DNA from: CAILZL01 sp049840395
GTDB lineage: Bacteria; Pseudomonadota; Gammaproteobacteria; Steroidobacterales; Steroidobacteraceae
Direction of reading: 5' to 3'
Assembly: GCA_049840395.1 (NCBI GenBank)
Contig: JASGLD010000001.1
Location: 248,001-312,000, forward strand
Length of the DNA: 64,000 nt
Part shown: positions 55,660-64,000 of the stretch, piece after piece
Position numbering within the stretch: position 1 is the stretch's first letter
Layout: each line of letters starts with the position of its first letter
The notes under the pieces: generated by a model
The model's input: the letters and a program-made list of their open reading frames with translations, nothing else
Told to the model about the DNA's origin: nothing
The model's database searches: none
Made by a program: the position numbers and the translations under genes

Positions 55660-56141
55660 CCGCGTGTCCCTCCATTGCCGCGGGTAGGCCATTTCTTGCC
55701 GCCCGATTTCTGACGTAATGCAGTCAATGAATTGGCGACTGGGTCACGTTGCTGATTCCTTCAGGGCCGGACTGATTTTTCCTAGTCGGCTTATCGTCAC
55801 AATAAGCCCCTATGGCCGCGTCAACAGTCTCGCTGGGTTGCAGCCTGATGAGAAAGTCGTGGCGATTTGAGCAATTTTGGATGTCAGTAGGTGAGTGAGT
55901 CATCTATTTCCTGATTAATTACTTGTCTATTAAGGAAAAGCCTTATTGGAGACTCGTTTGCGATCAGGCTTTTGCTGAAAATTAGCAAAGAACCGTCAAA
56001 TACAGCTTGTATGTTGATGATTCATCTTGCAAAGGTAGTGTCAAAATTGCGACGCTTGTCGCAAGAACGAAAGTAGCCGTCCGGCGACAGGTGCCAGCAT
56101 TACTGCCGGCAGTGGTTTTGGGTTCTTGAAGAGTGATGGGC
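55660..56141. other. fleQ upstream region
   Basis: These 482 bases contain no gene I can support. A sigma-54-like TTGGAGACTCGTTTGCG is at 55946-55962 with correct GG/GC spacing but a poor -24 box. A perfect palindrome TTGCGAC-gctt-GTCGCAA is at 56047-56064, about 80 bases before the fleQ start, a plausible regulator site. Confidence 0.4.
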
Positions 56142-57671
56142 ATGGCAACGAACTCAGCGCAGCAAGCCGTGGTGTATGACTGTGATGCCGAACGGGCAGC
56201 GCAGGTGGCTTCATTACTACAGCAACTGGGCTATCAACCCCTGGTCATCGATCACGCAGCTGTGGTGCGCACTGTTTTGCAAGCTTCGGCAGGCGAACAG
56301 GTTTTGATGATCGGTGACGTTTCGGATGCGCCGGATTGGGCGGAACTGGGTGCGGTATTGCGCGGTCCGCTATGCGACGTGCAGGTCATGAGTTATGGCT
56401 CGCCCTATGTAGCCAATGAGCTGGGCGCTGCCACCGGCGATCAGCGTGTGCTGCGGCTGCGTTTCCCTTTCGATTCCGCCAGTTTGGCCAAGGCCCTGCG
56501 TCTGCCGTTGGTGCAGAGCGAACAGGATACCGGCCATGTCACCATGCCCACCGGTACTTCGGCCGCCGTCAGAGAGGTCAATCGACTTATCAAGCAAGTG
56601 GCAGCGCATGGTTCCAGCGTGCTGATTCTCGGTGAATCCGGTACCGGTAAAGAATTGGTGGCGCGTGCGATTCACGATGCCAGTCCCCGGCGGCAGCGGC
56701 CCTTCGTGGCCATCAATTGCGGCGCCATTCCTTCGGAATTGCTGGAAAGCGAATTGTTCGGCCATGAAAAAGGCGCTTTCACAGGTGCAGTAAGCTCTCG
56801 CAAGGGCCGCTTCGAAATCGCTGAAGGCGGCACGCTGTTCCTCGATGAAATCGGTGATATGAGCATGACCATGCAGGTCAAGCTGTTACGAGTGCTGCAG
56901 GAACGTGTGTTCGAGCGTGTCGGTAGTCACGCGCCGATTCGTTGCAATGTGCGCATCATTGCGGCAACCCATCGCAATCTCGAAGAGTCGATTCTCAAAG
57001 GCAGTTTCCGTGAGGACCTGTTCTATCGCCTGAACGTATTCCCCATCGAAATGCCGCCGCTGCGTTCGCGCAAGGAAGACCTGCCGATGTTGGTGCGCGA
57101 TTTCGCTGCATTGAATGCCGCCAATGGTCGTGCCCGGGTGCAATTGCATCCGCGCGTCATCGCGGCGTTGATGGACTATCAGTGGCCGGGCAATGTACGC
57201 GAGCTGGGCAATCTTATCGAGCGTCTGTCCATCCTCTGTCCCCAAGGTCAGGTCGATCTGGGCGATTTGCCGGCCCGCTATCGGCCCAAGGATTGGGCGC
57301 CGGATCAGGACACCCAGTTGATTTTTGGCACCCTGCAGCTGAGCGAAGCCGATGCTGAAGCGGAAACCCCGGAGGCCAGTACCGGACGTGCGGTACGGCA
57401 GGAAGACGAGGGCGTGTTGCCGGATGAGCAGGCGCTTCTGATGATGTCCGACAATCAGGACATGGACCGGTTGGCCGAATTGCCTGCCAATGGTCTGGAT
57501 CTGCGCTCACATCTATATGACATCGAGCGAGCTCTGATCCGCCAAGCTATGGAACGTGCGGGCGGTACCGTGGCCCATGCTGCCCGCCTGCTGCAATTGC
57601 GCCGGACTACGCTGGTGGAAAAGTTGCGTAAGTTCGAAATGATCGACGACCGCATGGCGTCGGAAGTTTGA
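56142..57671 (+). CDS. fleQ: sigma-54 activator FleQ, flagellar master regulator
   Basis: A 509-residue enhancer-binding protein. An N-terminal FleQ-type receiver-like domain (about 5-125), without an obvious phosphorylation pocket, precedes the AAA+ domain: Walker A GESGTGKE (164-171), the sigma-54 contact GAFTGA (211-216), Walker B GTLFLDEIGD and arginine fingers in FREDLFYRLNVFPIEMPPLRSRKEDLP. A Fis-type HTH ends it (IRQAMERAGGTVAHAARLLQLRRTTLVEKL). In Pseudomonas, FleQ binds cyclic di-GMP and drives class II flagellar promoters. The ATG at 56142 fits the GAAGAG upstream; a GTG at 56133 is possible. Confidence 0.92.
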   Translation: MATNSAQQAVVYDCDAERAAQVASLLQQLGYQPLVIDHAAVVRTVLQASAGEQVLMIGDVSDAPDWAELGAVLRGPLCDVQVMSYGSPYVANELGAATGDQRVLRLRFPFDSASLAKALRLPLVQSEQDTGHVTMPTGTSAAVREVNRLIKQVAAHGSSVLILGESGTGKELVARAIHDASPRRQRPFVAINCGAIPSELLESELFGHEKGAFTGAVSSRKGRFEIAEGGTLFLDEIGDMSMTMQVKLLRVLQERVFERVGSHAPIRCNVRIIAATHRNLEESILKGSFREDLFYRLNVFPIEMPPLRSRKEDLPMLVRDFAALNAANGRARVQLHPRVIAALMDYQWPGNVRELGNLIERLSILCPQGQVDLGDLPARYRPKDWAPDQDTQLIFGTLQLSEADAEAETPEASTGRAVRQEDEGVLPDEQALLMMSDNQDMDRLAELPANGLDLRSHLYDIERALIRQAMERAGGTVAHAARLLQLRRTTLVEKLRKFEMIDDRMASEV

Positions 57672-57867
57672 CGACACTCTGTCAACGACGGCTTCTTTAA
57701 GCACGTCGGCATAGAGATTTAAGGTTCCGGGCGGCAAGCGATTGCCGCCCGATGCATTTTTGCCGACCGGAAAATGCCAACCCGCGGCCATGGCATGCCT
57801 CCTTGTGTGATGCATTCCGCAAATCGTAGGCAGAGTTCTGCCGCATGGCCGTTCCGTGCCTATCGGG

Positions 57868-57883
57868 GGGCATGGAACTTGCT
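57868..57883 (+). promoter_or_regulatory. sigma-54 promoter of the fleR-like gene
   Basis: gGGCATGGAACTTGCT has GG at 57869-57870 and GC at 57881-57882, twelve apart. It is 68 bases before the ATG at 57952, suggesting FleQ turns on the second activator and the fliE operon behind it. Confidence 0.75.
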
Positions 57884-57951
57884 CCTAGTGTCCGTACCGT
57901 CGCCAGCCGCATCTGAGAAACCGGCCGGCACGACTTACTTACGAGACACAC

Positions 57952-59022
57952 ATGGCCACAGACCAACAAGAATTGACCGATTTCTTCCAGGCGCAAGGGC
58001 AGGTTGCCAATGCGGATGTGGAAGCCATTGCTGCCAACACTGCCGATAAGTGGCAGCGGCAATACGGCGATCTGGTGGCCTGTGCCGAAAGTTCACGACG
58101 CATGGTGGAGTTGGCGCGCCGCGTAGCCGCCAGCGAGTGCACGGTATTGATCAGCGGCGAGTCGGGCACCGGTAAGGAAGTCTTGGCCCGTTTCATTCAC
58201 TGTGCTTCGCCTCGTTCACAACAACCTTTCATCGCAGTGAACTGCGCCGCCATTCCCGACAACATGCTGGAAGCGATGTTGTTCGGCTATGAGCGCGGTG
58301 CGTTCACCGGTGCGCATGCCGCTTATCCCGGCAAATTCGAACAAGCGCAGAACGGCACTTTACTGCTCGATGAAATTACCGAGATGCCGCTGGGTTTGCA
58401 GGCCAAGTTACTGCGCGTGTTGCAGGAACGCGAAGTAGAGCGTCTGGGTTCGCGGCAGAGCATTGCGCTGGATGTGCGGGTGCTGGCGACCACCAACCGT
58501 TCTCTGCGAGCTGAAGTGGCCGCAGGTCGCTTCCGTGAAGACCTTTACTATCGCTTGAATGTGTTTCCTCTGCAGCTATCGCCGCTGCGCGAGCGCCGCG
58601 ACGACGTACTGCCGCTGGCGATGCGCTTGCTCAATTCACGCAGCAAGCCCGGTACACGTATTCCGGCATTGAGTGCCGATGCGGCGCATCGCTTACTCAC
58701 CTATCCCTGGCCCGGCAATGTGCGCGAGCTCGATAACGTCATGCAGCGTGCCTTGATCCTGGTCAATGGTTCGGTGATCGAAGCGGAACACATTCACTTC
58801 GAACACGAATTGCACAGCAACGTTGCGCCAGTCGGGCGCGCCGATTCAGCTGCGTTGTCCAACTCTTTGGAAAACACCGAACGTAGTTTGATTCTCGATG
58901 CGCTGCGTGCCGGCAACGGCAATCGCCGTGAAGCCGCTGAGCGTCTGGGTATCAGTCAACGCACCTTGCGTTACAAGCTGGCGCGTTTACGCGATGCCGG
59001 CGTCGATGTGCCGGCAGCCTGA
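57952..59022 (+). CDS. sigma-54 activator, FleR-like, without receiver domain
   Basis: A 356-residue enhancer-binding protein with only about 40 residues before the AAA+ core. Walker A is GESGTGKE (69-76), sigma-54 contact GAFTGA (116-121), Walker B GTLLLDEITE, and REDLYYRLNVFPLQLSPLRERRDDV matches the arginine-finger region; a Fis-type HTH ends it (DALRAGNGNRREAAERLGISQRTLRYKLARL). The sequence type is FleR/FlrC, which normally carries a phospho-receiver and a FleS kinase gene next to it. Both are absent here. It may be constitutive or controlled by protein partners. fliE starts 31 bases later. Confidence 0.85.
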   Translation: MATDQQELTDFFQAQGQVANADVEAIAANTADKWQRQYGDLVACAESSRRMVELARRVAASECTVLISGESGTGKEVLARFIHCASPRSQQPFIAVNCAAIPDNMLEAMLFGYERGAFTGAHAAYPGKFEQAQNGTLLLDEITEMPLGLQAKLLRVLQEREVERLGSRQSIALDVRVLATTNRSLRAEVAAGRFREDLYYRLNVFPLQLSPLRERRDDVLPLAMRLLNSRSKPGTRIPALSADAAHRLLTYPWPGNVRELDNVMQRALILVNGSVIEAEHIHFEHELHSNVAPVGRADSAALSNSLENTERSLILDALRAGNGNRREAAERLGISQRTLRYKLARLRDAGVDVPAA

Positions 59023-59052
59023 GTTCCATCACGGAGAAGTGAGGAGTAAGCC

Positions 59053-59391
59053 ATGAGCAATATGCAAATTGATTCGGTGCTATCGCAGATTCGCGCCATG
59101 TCGGCACAGATCAAACCTGTGCAGGCTCCGGCGGTAAATCCCAACGCAGCGACCGGCCAGGTGAGTTCCAGCAGCTTTGCTGAAGTAATGAAGCAGGGCT
59201 TGAATCAGGTCAGCCAGGCACAGCAGAGCGCTGACTCGATGGCTACCGCATTCCAACGCGGCACTCCCGGCGTGGAATTGGCGGATGTGATGGTCGAAAT
59301 GCAAAAAGCCAGCGTCGGTTTCCGAGCCGTGACTGAAGTGCGTAATCGCATGGTCAGTGCTTACCAAGACATCATGAATATGCAGATTTAA
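59053..59391 (+). CDS. fliE: MS ring-rod junction protein FliE
   Basis: A 112-residue basal-body protein. SFAEVMKQGLNQVSQAQQSADSMATAFQRGTPGVELADVMVEMQKASVGFRAVTEVRNRMVSAYQDIMNMQI is the complete FliE C-terminal motif. GAGGAG lies before the ATG. It is the first structural gene of the export/C-ring set. Confidence 0.96.
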   Translation: MSNMQIDSVLSQIRAMSAQIKPVQAPAVNPNAATGQVSSSSFAEVMKQGLNQVSQAQQSADSMATAFQRGTPGVELADVMVEMQKASVGFRAVTEVRNRMVSAYQDIMNMQI

Positions 59392-59474
59392 AGCCGGATA
59401 GATTTGGTCCACTGAATTAGCAGTGGCGATGAATTGAAACGAATTGATTGGCGATTGATAGAGAACTGATCAAG

Positions 59475-61085
59475 ATGAGCGCAGAAGCAGCAACACTTCC
59501 TCTGGCACGCAACAACAGCGGCCTCAAGCCGGTCATGGTACTGGTGGGTTTGGCCGCCGCCATTGCCGCGGGCGTGGGCGTGATCCTCTGGTCCAAAGAA
59601 CCGGACTACACCTTGTTACTGACCAAGGTCGGCAACGATGAAATCTCACAGGTGGCGCAGTCGTTGGACTCCACCGGTATTCCTTACAAGACCGACATGA
59701 GCTCGGGCTCGGTAAGCGTGCCGGCCGATCGTCTCAATGAAGCGCGTTTGAAACTCGCAGGTGCAGGCCTGCCGGCTTCCGGCGGTTTTGCTTCGTTGAC
59801 CAAGGACAGCGGCTTTGGCACCAGCCAGGTCATGGAAACCGCACGCTATCAATATGCCTTGGAAATCGAATTGGCCAAGACCGTTGCCAACTTGCAGCCG
59901 GTGGAAGCGGCGCGCGTGCATCTGGCCATTCCGGAACAATCGGCCTTCATTCGCGATAAACGCACGGCCAGCGCTTCGGTGTTCGTACAGCTGAAGAATG
60001 GCCGTCGTCTGGATTCCGAACAAGTCAATTCCATCATCAACCTGGTGGCTTCCAGCATTCCGGGTATGGATGCCAAGCATGTCACGGTGATCGATCAGCA
60101 GGGCCGCCTGTTGTCCTCGCCTGAAGGTGATGATGACTTCGCGCTGCGCGACAAGCAGTACGAGTTCGCACATCGTCTGGAAGACATGTACACGCAGCGT
60201 ATCGAACAATTGCTGTCGCCGCTGGTGGGCGTGGGCAACATTCGTGCGCAGGTGATGGCTGATGTCGATCTGTCGGTCACCGAAGAGACTCGCGAGCAAT
60301 ACAATCCGCAGAGCCAGGTAGTGCGTAGCGAACAGACCTCCGAAGCCGTCAGTCGCAGTGGCGGCGGCGCAGAAGGTGTGCCTGGCGCATTGACCAATCA
60401 ACCGCCGGCCGGCGGCACAGCCGCTGCGCCCAATGCAGCTGCCAATGACACGACCACGCAGAATGCAGCGGCGGATCAAGCCAGCGGTAACACCAACAAG
60501 CAAAGCACGCGTAACTACGAAATTGATCGCACGCTGGCTTACACCAAGCAGCTGCCCGGTCATCTCAAGCGTCTGTCGGTAGCGGTGCTGGTCGACAACC
60601 TGCGCGCCACCGATGCCGATGGCAAGGTCACCGAAACGCCTTGGACGCCAGAGCAATTGGAGAGCATGACCAAGCTGGTGCGCGATGCCGTGGGCTTCGA
60701 CGAAAAGCGTGGCGACAGCGTCAACGTGGTGAATTCATCCTTCCGTCCTGCAGCAGTGGAAGCGGCGGGTGAATTGCAGAGCGTGCCGATCTGGGAACGC
60801 CCATGGGTACGCGATATCGCCAAGCTGGTGATCGGTCTGATCGTGTTACTGGTGTTGATCCAGTCGGTGATCAAGCCGCTGATGCGTAGCTTGATGGCGT
60901 CAGCGGCGCCAGCACCGACGCCGCTGCCGGCGCCGACACAGCAGGCTTTGGAACAACAATCGGTGGGTGGTGCTCCTGCCCAGAAGGGTTATGAACAACA
61001 GATTGCCGATGCCCGCACGTTGGTAAATCAAGACCCGGCGCGCGTGGCGCAGGTAGTGAAGTCCTGGGTAGCCGACAATGAGTAA
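59475..61085 (+). CDS. fliF: MS-ring protein FliF
   Basis: A 536-residue inner-membrane ring protein. A first membrane helix (about 20-40) is followed by the two YscJ-like domains and a disordered, Ala/Pro/Gln-rich stretch (about 305-355). A second helix (about 450-470) and the C-terminal tail DARTLVNQDPARVAQVVKSWVADNE, which binds FliG, complete it. I chose the ATG at 59475; a TTG at 59448 is possible. Its end overlaps fliG by eight bases. Confidence 0.95.
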   Translation: MSAEAATLPLARNNSGLKPVMVLVGLAAAIAAGVGVILWSKEPDYTLLLTKVGNDEISQVAQSLDSTGIPYKTDMSSGSVSVPADRLNEARLKLAGAGLPASGGFASLTKDSGFGTSQVMETARYQYALEIELAKTVANLQPVEAARVHLAIPEQSAFIRDKRTASASVFVQLKNGRRLDSEQVNSIINLVASSIPGMDAKHVTVIDQQGRLLSSPEGDDDFALRDKQYEFAHRLEDMYTQRIEQLLSPLVGVGNIRAQVMADVDLSVTEETREQYNPQSQVVRSEQTSEAVSRSGGGAEGVPGALTNQPPAGGTAAAPNAAANDTTTQNAAADQASGNTNKQSTRNYEIDRTLAYTKQLPGHLKRLSVAVLVDNLRATDADGKVTETPWTPEQLESMTKLVRDAVGFDEKRGDSVNVVNSSFRPAAVEAAGELQSVPIWERPWVRDIAKLVIGLIVLLVLIQSVIKPLMRSLMASAAPAPTPLPAPTQQALEQQSVGGAPAQKGYEQQIADARTLVNQDPARVAQVVKSWVADNE

Positions 61086-62103
61086 CGGTAAGGAAGCGCA
61101 GAAGCGCAATGGCGCCGAAAAGGCGGCCATTCTGTTGATGAGTCTGGGCGAAGCCGAGGCCGCACAGGTGCTCAAGCACATGGGTGCCAAAGCCGTGCAG
61201 AAGATTGGTGCGGCCATGGCGCAGATGCAGAATGTTTCGCGCGATGAAGTCACTACGGTCATCAGCGGGTTTACCTCGCAACTTGAGAACCAGACTTCGC
61301 TGGGCATTGGCGTTGACGACTACATCCGCAAGGTATTGGTGGGTGCACTGGGTGAAGACAAGGCATCGAATGTGATCGATCGCATTCTGCTGGGTCGCAA
61401 CAGCAAGGGTTTGGAATCGTTGAAGTGGATGGATCCGCGTTCGGTAGCGGAAATGATCCGTCTGGAACACCCGCAGATCATTGCCATCGTGCTGGCCTAC
61501 CTGGATTCGGATCAGTCTGCAGAAGTGCTGGCGCAACTGCCGGAAAACATGCGTGCTGACATCATGATGCGTATCGCCACCATGGACGGCATCCAACCTG
61601 CGGCCTTGAGCGAACTGGATGAAGTGCTGGAAAAACAGTTCTCCGGCAATGCCAATACCGGCAAGACCTCAGCGTTGGGCGGCGCCAAGGTCGCCGCCAA
61701 CATTCTCAACTTCATTGAAGGCACCAAGCAAAACCTGGTGATCGAAACCATCAAGAAGACCGACGAACAATTGAGCGAGAAGATTCAGGACATGATGTTC
61801 GTGTTCGACAATCTGATCGAAGTGGACGATCGCGGCATGCAGGAATTGCTGCGTACCGTGCCTTCGGATCGCTTGTTGCTGGCCATGAAGGGCGCCGATC
61901 CGGAACTGCGCGAGAAAATCTTCAAGAACATGTCGCAGCGTGCCGCCGAAACCCTGCGCGAAGATCTGGAGTCGAAAGGTCCGGTCAAGCTCAGCGATGT
62001 GGAAGGCGCGCAGAAGGAAATTCTCAGCACGGCGCGCAAGCTGGCCGAGGCCGGCACCATCAATCTGGGCGGCGGCAGTGGCGGCGGCGAGCAGTACATC
62101 TAA
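61078..62103 (+). CDS. fliG: motor switch protein FliG
   Basis: A 341-residue switch protein. N-terminal NGAEKAAILLMSLGEAEAAQVLKHMG binds FliF; the middle domain has the EHPQ motif (RLEHPQIIAIVLAYL); the C-terminal domain (MFVFDNLIEVDDRGMQELLRTV ... LREDLESKGPVKLSDVE) holds the charged torque residues. A glycine-rich tail ends it. Confidence 0.97.
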   Translation: MSNGKEAQKRNGAEKAAILLMSLGEAEAAQVLKHMGAKAVQKIGAAMAQMQNVSRDEVTTVISGFTSQLENQTSLGIGVDDYIRKVLVGALGEDKASNVIDRILLGRNSKGLESLKWMDPRSVAEMIRLEHPQIIAIVLAYLDSDQSAEVLAQLPENMRADIMMRIATMDGIQPAALSELDEVLEKQFSGNANTGKTSALGGAKVAANILNFIEGTKQNLVIETIKKTDEQLSEKIQDMMFVFDNLIEVDDRGMQELLRTVPSDRLLLAMKGADPELREKIFKNMSQRAAETLREDLESKGPVKLSDVEGAQKEILSTARKLAEAGTINLGGGSGGGEQYI

Positions 62104-62118
62104 TCGTATTTATTACTC

Positions 62119-62820
62119 ATGACACAGACGAATTCAACGCCTTATCAACCCTCGGTGCTGTCGGCAGAAGGCAGCGATGCCGCTGCGGCTGCTGCATGGG
62201 CGCCTCCGGTTGTGGATGGTCCGCGGGCGCAACGCCGTCAGCGACCAACACTGGGCGAACTGGAAGAGGTCGAGAAGATTGCCTGGGAAGAGGGCTATGC
62301 CAAGGGACAGGCAGCCGGTTTGGCTGCCGCTGAAAAAGATATCAAGCGTCGCAATGCCGAACTCGATCAACGCGCCAAGCAGTTCGACGATGTGTTGCGT
62401 ACCTTGGCCAGTCCGTTGGAGCAACTCGATGCCGAAGTGGAAACGCAAATGGTCACCTTGGCGTTCGCCATTGCCAAGCACATTGTGCGCCGTGAATTGC
62501 GTGAAGATCCGGCGCAGGTCATTGCAGTAGTCCGCGAAGCGGTCAATCAACTGCCGTTGGCGCAGCGCAATGTGCGCGTGCACTTGCATCCGCTGGATGC
62601 AGCCATCGTGCGTGAGCGCCTGGCCGAACCGCAGTCGGAGCGCGCCTGGACCTTGGTCGAAGATCCGGTGATGGCGCGTGGTGGTTGCCGCGTCAGCACT
62701 GAAAATGCACAGATCAATGCGCGTCTCGAAACCCGCCTGGCCACCATGTTGAATCACCTGTTGGGCGAAGCGCGCTTGGTTGAAGGTCGCGGCCAAAGTG
62801 ATGCAGAGGTCACGCCATGA
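62119..62820 (+). CDS. fliH: flagellar assembly protein FliH
   Basis: A 233-residue stator-like regulator of the FliI ATPase. A disordered N-terminus leads to the helix EEVEKIAWEEGYAKGQAAGLAAAEKDIKRRNAEL with its AxxxG-type spacing, then the C-terminal domain (EVETQMVTLAFAIAKHIVRRELREDPAQVIAVVREAVNQLP). Its stop overlaps the fliI ATG (ATGA). Confidence 0.94.
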   Translation: MTQTNSTPYQPSVLSAEGSDAAAAAAWAPPVVDGPRAQRRQRPTLGELEEVEKIAWEEGYAKGQAAGLAAAEKDIKRRNAELDQRAKQFDDVLRTLASPLEQLDAEVETQMVTLAFAIAKHIVRRELREDPAQVIAVVREAVNQLPLAQRNVRVHLHPLDAAIVRERLAEPQSERAWTLVEDPVMARGGCRVSTENAQINARLETRLATMLNHLLGEARLVEGRGQSDAEVTP

Positions 62821-64000
62821 TCAATCATCAAACGCAACGTGCCAAGGCTTGGTCTGCTCGCCTGGCGCAGCAAGTTCAAAATGTGGGTGGTGCGCCGCCG
62901 CCGGTGGTGGAAGGTTCGCTGACACGCATGGTAGGTCTGACGCTGGAAGCCGTGGGTTGTCAGGCTGCGGTGGGTGATCGCTGTGAAGTGGTGGCAGGTG
63001 ATGGTGGACGCGTTGAGGCAGAAGTGGTGGGCTTCTCCGGTGATCGTTTGTTTCTCATGCCCACCGGTGACATACATGGTCTGAAACCTAATGCGCGCGT
63101 GATTCCCACGCAGCGCGCCGGTGCAGTCGCGGTCGGTCCTGAATTACTGGGCCGCATCATCAATGGCGCCGGTAATCCGCTTGATGAGCAAGGTCCGATC
63201 AAGTGCCAGGGGCGCACCAAGTTGAATGGCAGTTATATCAATCCACTGTCGCGCCAACCGATTCATGAGCCACTCGATGTGGGCGTGCGCGCCATCAATT
63301 CATTGCTGACCGTGGGTAAGGGGCAGCGTATCGGTTTATTCGCCGGCAGCGGCGTGGGTAAGAGCGTGCTGCTGGGCATGATGGCGCGTTACACCAGTGC
63401 CGAAGTGATTGTTGTCGGTCTGATCGGGGAACGTGGTCGCGAAGTAAAAGAATTCGTCGAACGCATTCTCGGTCCGGAAGGTCGTCGTCGTGCAGTAGTG
63501 GTGGCGACGCCTGCAGACAATCCGCCGTTGATGCGTTTGCATGGCGCCTGGTTGTCTACCGCCATCGCAGAATACTTTCGCGATCAGGGCAAGAGCGTTC
63601 TGTTGATCATGGATTCGTTGACTCGTTTTGCGCAGGCGCAACGCGAGATCGGTCTGGCCATTGGTGAAGCGCCGGCCACCAAGGGTTATCCGCCCTCAGT
63701 GTTCGCCATGCTGCCGCACCTGGTGGAACGTGCCGGTAACGGCGCCAAGGGCAAGGGTTCGATCACCGCGTTCTATACCGTGCTGACTGAAGGTGACGAT
63801 CAGCAGGACCCCATTGCTGACGCAGCGCGCGCCATTCTCGACGGTCACATCGTGTTATCGCGACGCATTGCCGAATCCGGTCACTATCCGGCCATCAATG
63901 TCGAGGCTTCGATCAGTCGTGTCATGCAGGAAATCATCCCGCAAACACATCGCGAATCGGCGCGCCAGTTCCGTCAGCTGTTATCGACCTATCAACAGAA
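62817..64000 (+). CDS. fliI: flagellum-specific ATP synthase FliI, 3'-truncated
   Basis: The first 394 codons of the export ATPase; the frame runs open off the right edge. Features are Walker A GLFAGSGVGKSVLL, Walker B LLIMDSLTRFAQAQREIGLAIGE and the RGREV P-loop neighbour. It supplies the energy-coupling ATPase of the flagellar type III export gate. fliJ, fliK and the rest of the export genes would follow outside the window. Confidence 0.96.
   Translation, partial: MINHQTQRAKAWSARLAQQVQNVGGAPPPVVEGSLTRMVGLTLEAVGCQAAVGDRCEVVAGDGGRVEAEVVGFSGDRLFLMPTGDIHGLKPNARVIPTQRAGAVAVGPELLGRIINGAGNPLDEQGPIKCQGRTKLNGSYINPLSRQPIHEPLDVGVRAINSLLTVGKGQRIGLFAGSGVGKSVLLGMMARYTSAEVIVVGLIGERGREVKEFVERILGPEGRRRAVVVATPADNPPLMRLHGAWLSTAIAEYFRDQGKSVLLIMDSLTRFAQAQREIGLAIGEAPATKGYPPSVFAMLPHLVERAGNGAKGKGSITAFYTVLTEGDDQQDPIADAARAILDGHIVLSRRIAESGHYPAINVEASISRVMQEIIPQTHRESARQFRQLLSTYQQ

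Noticed and set aside
55946..55962. Sigma-54-like element before fleQ
   Set aside because: Spacing is right, but the -24 box reads TTGGAGA instead of TGGCAC; kept only as a note in the intergenic entry because FleQ genes are usually not RpoN-dependent.
59646..60656. A 336-codon minus-strand frame over fliF
   Set aside because: It lies fully inside fliF and has no recognisable domain; shadow frame.

Overview
The window is a chromosomal segment from a Gram-negative, flagellated, iron-scavenging bacterium. Three things point to a gammaproteobacterium, perhaps near Xanthomonadales, Nevskiales or Steroidobacterales: a FleQ/sigma-54 flagellar hierarchy with P- and L-ring genes and a two-domain FlgJ; the gene set erpA, rppH, ppk/ppx, hemJ and feoAB; and the 16S-Ile-Ala-23S-5S operon. 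The order-level placement is an impression from gene order and 16S texture, not a computed result. Coding regions are GC-rich, apart from one clearly AT-richer gene at 1511-3346.

Layout. 1-1514 is the tail of a fatty-acid-like pathway; its last synthase resembles ApeR of aryl-polyene pigment clusters. 1511-4223 holds an OLD-family ATPase/TOPRIM nuclease gene and a NYN-domain gene on the minus strand. 4326-23829 is mixed housekeeping: a split vitamin B12/iron-type ABC transporter, a membrane HExxH protein, pdxH, a GGDEF cyclase, rppH with a start problem, hemJ, a bactofilin pair, erpA, ppx, a periplasmic Deg-like protease, mog, a COG0523 GTPase, proB, ppk1, an M23 endopeptidase and tyrS. 23877-29436 is a complete rRNA operon with three tandem promoters, two boxA antiterminators, tRNA-Ile(GAT), tRNA-Ala(TGC) and a strong terminator. 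It is followed by amtB and a Fur-boxed feoAB operon with a small CxxC membrane protein.

From 33560 to the right edge the window is one large flagellar region: flgNMA (minus strand), flgBCDEFGHIJKL, three glycan-modification genes, fliC, flaG, fliD, fliS, fliT, a PilZ-like gene, fleQ, a receiver-less FleR-like activator, and fliEFGHI, with fliI cut by the window end. The promoter elements I can read fit a three-tier cascade. FleQ would act with sigma-54 at divergent flgA/flgB promoters and at the fleR-like gene. FliA (sigma-28) promoters lie before flgM, flgK (inside the end of flgJ), fliC and fliS. The GGDEF cyclase, FleQ and the PilZ-like protein would tie motility to cyclic di-GMP.

I saw no CRISPR array, transposase, integrase or prophage genes. 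No clearly undescribed multi-gene system stands out. The strongest leads are the three-gene flagellin-modification island with a glycosyltransferase-methyltransferase fusion, the NYN/OLD nuclease pair, the broken or unusual start of rppH, and an orphan sigma-54 promoter pointing antisense into a TPR glycosyltransferase gene.
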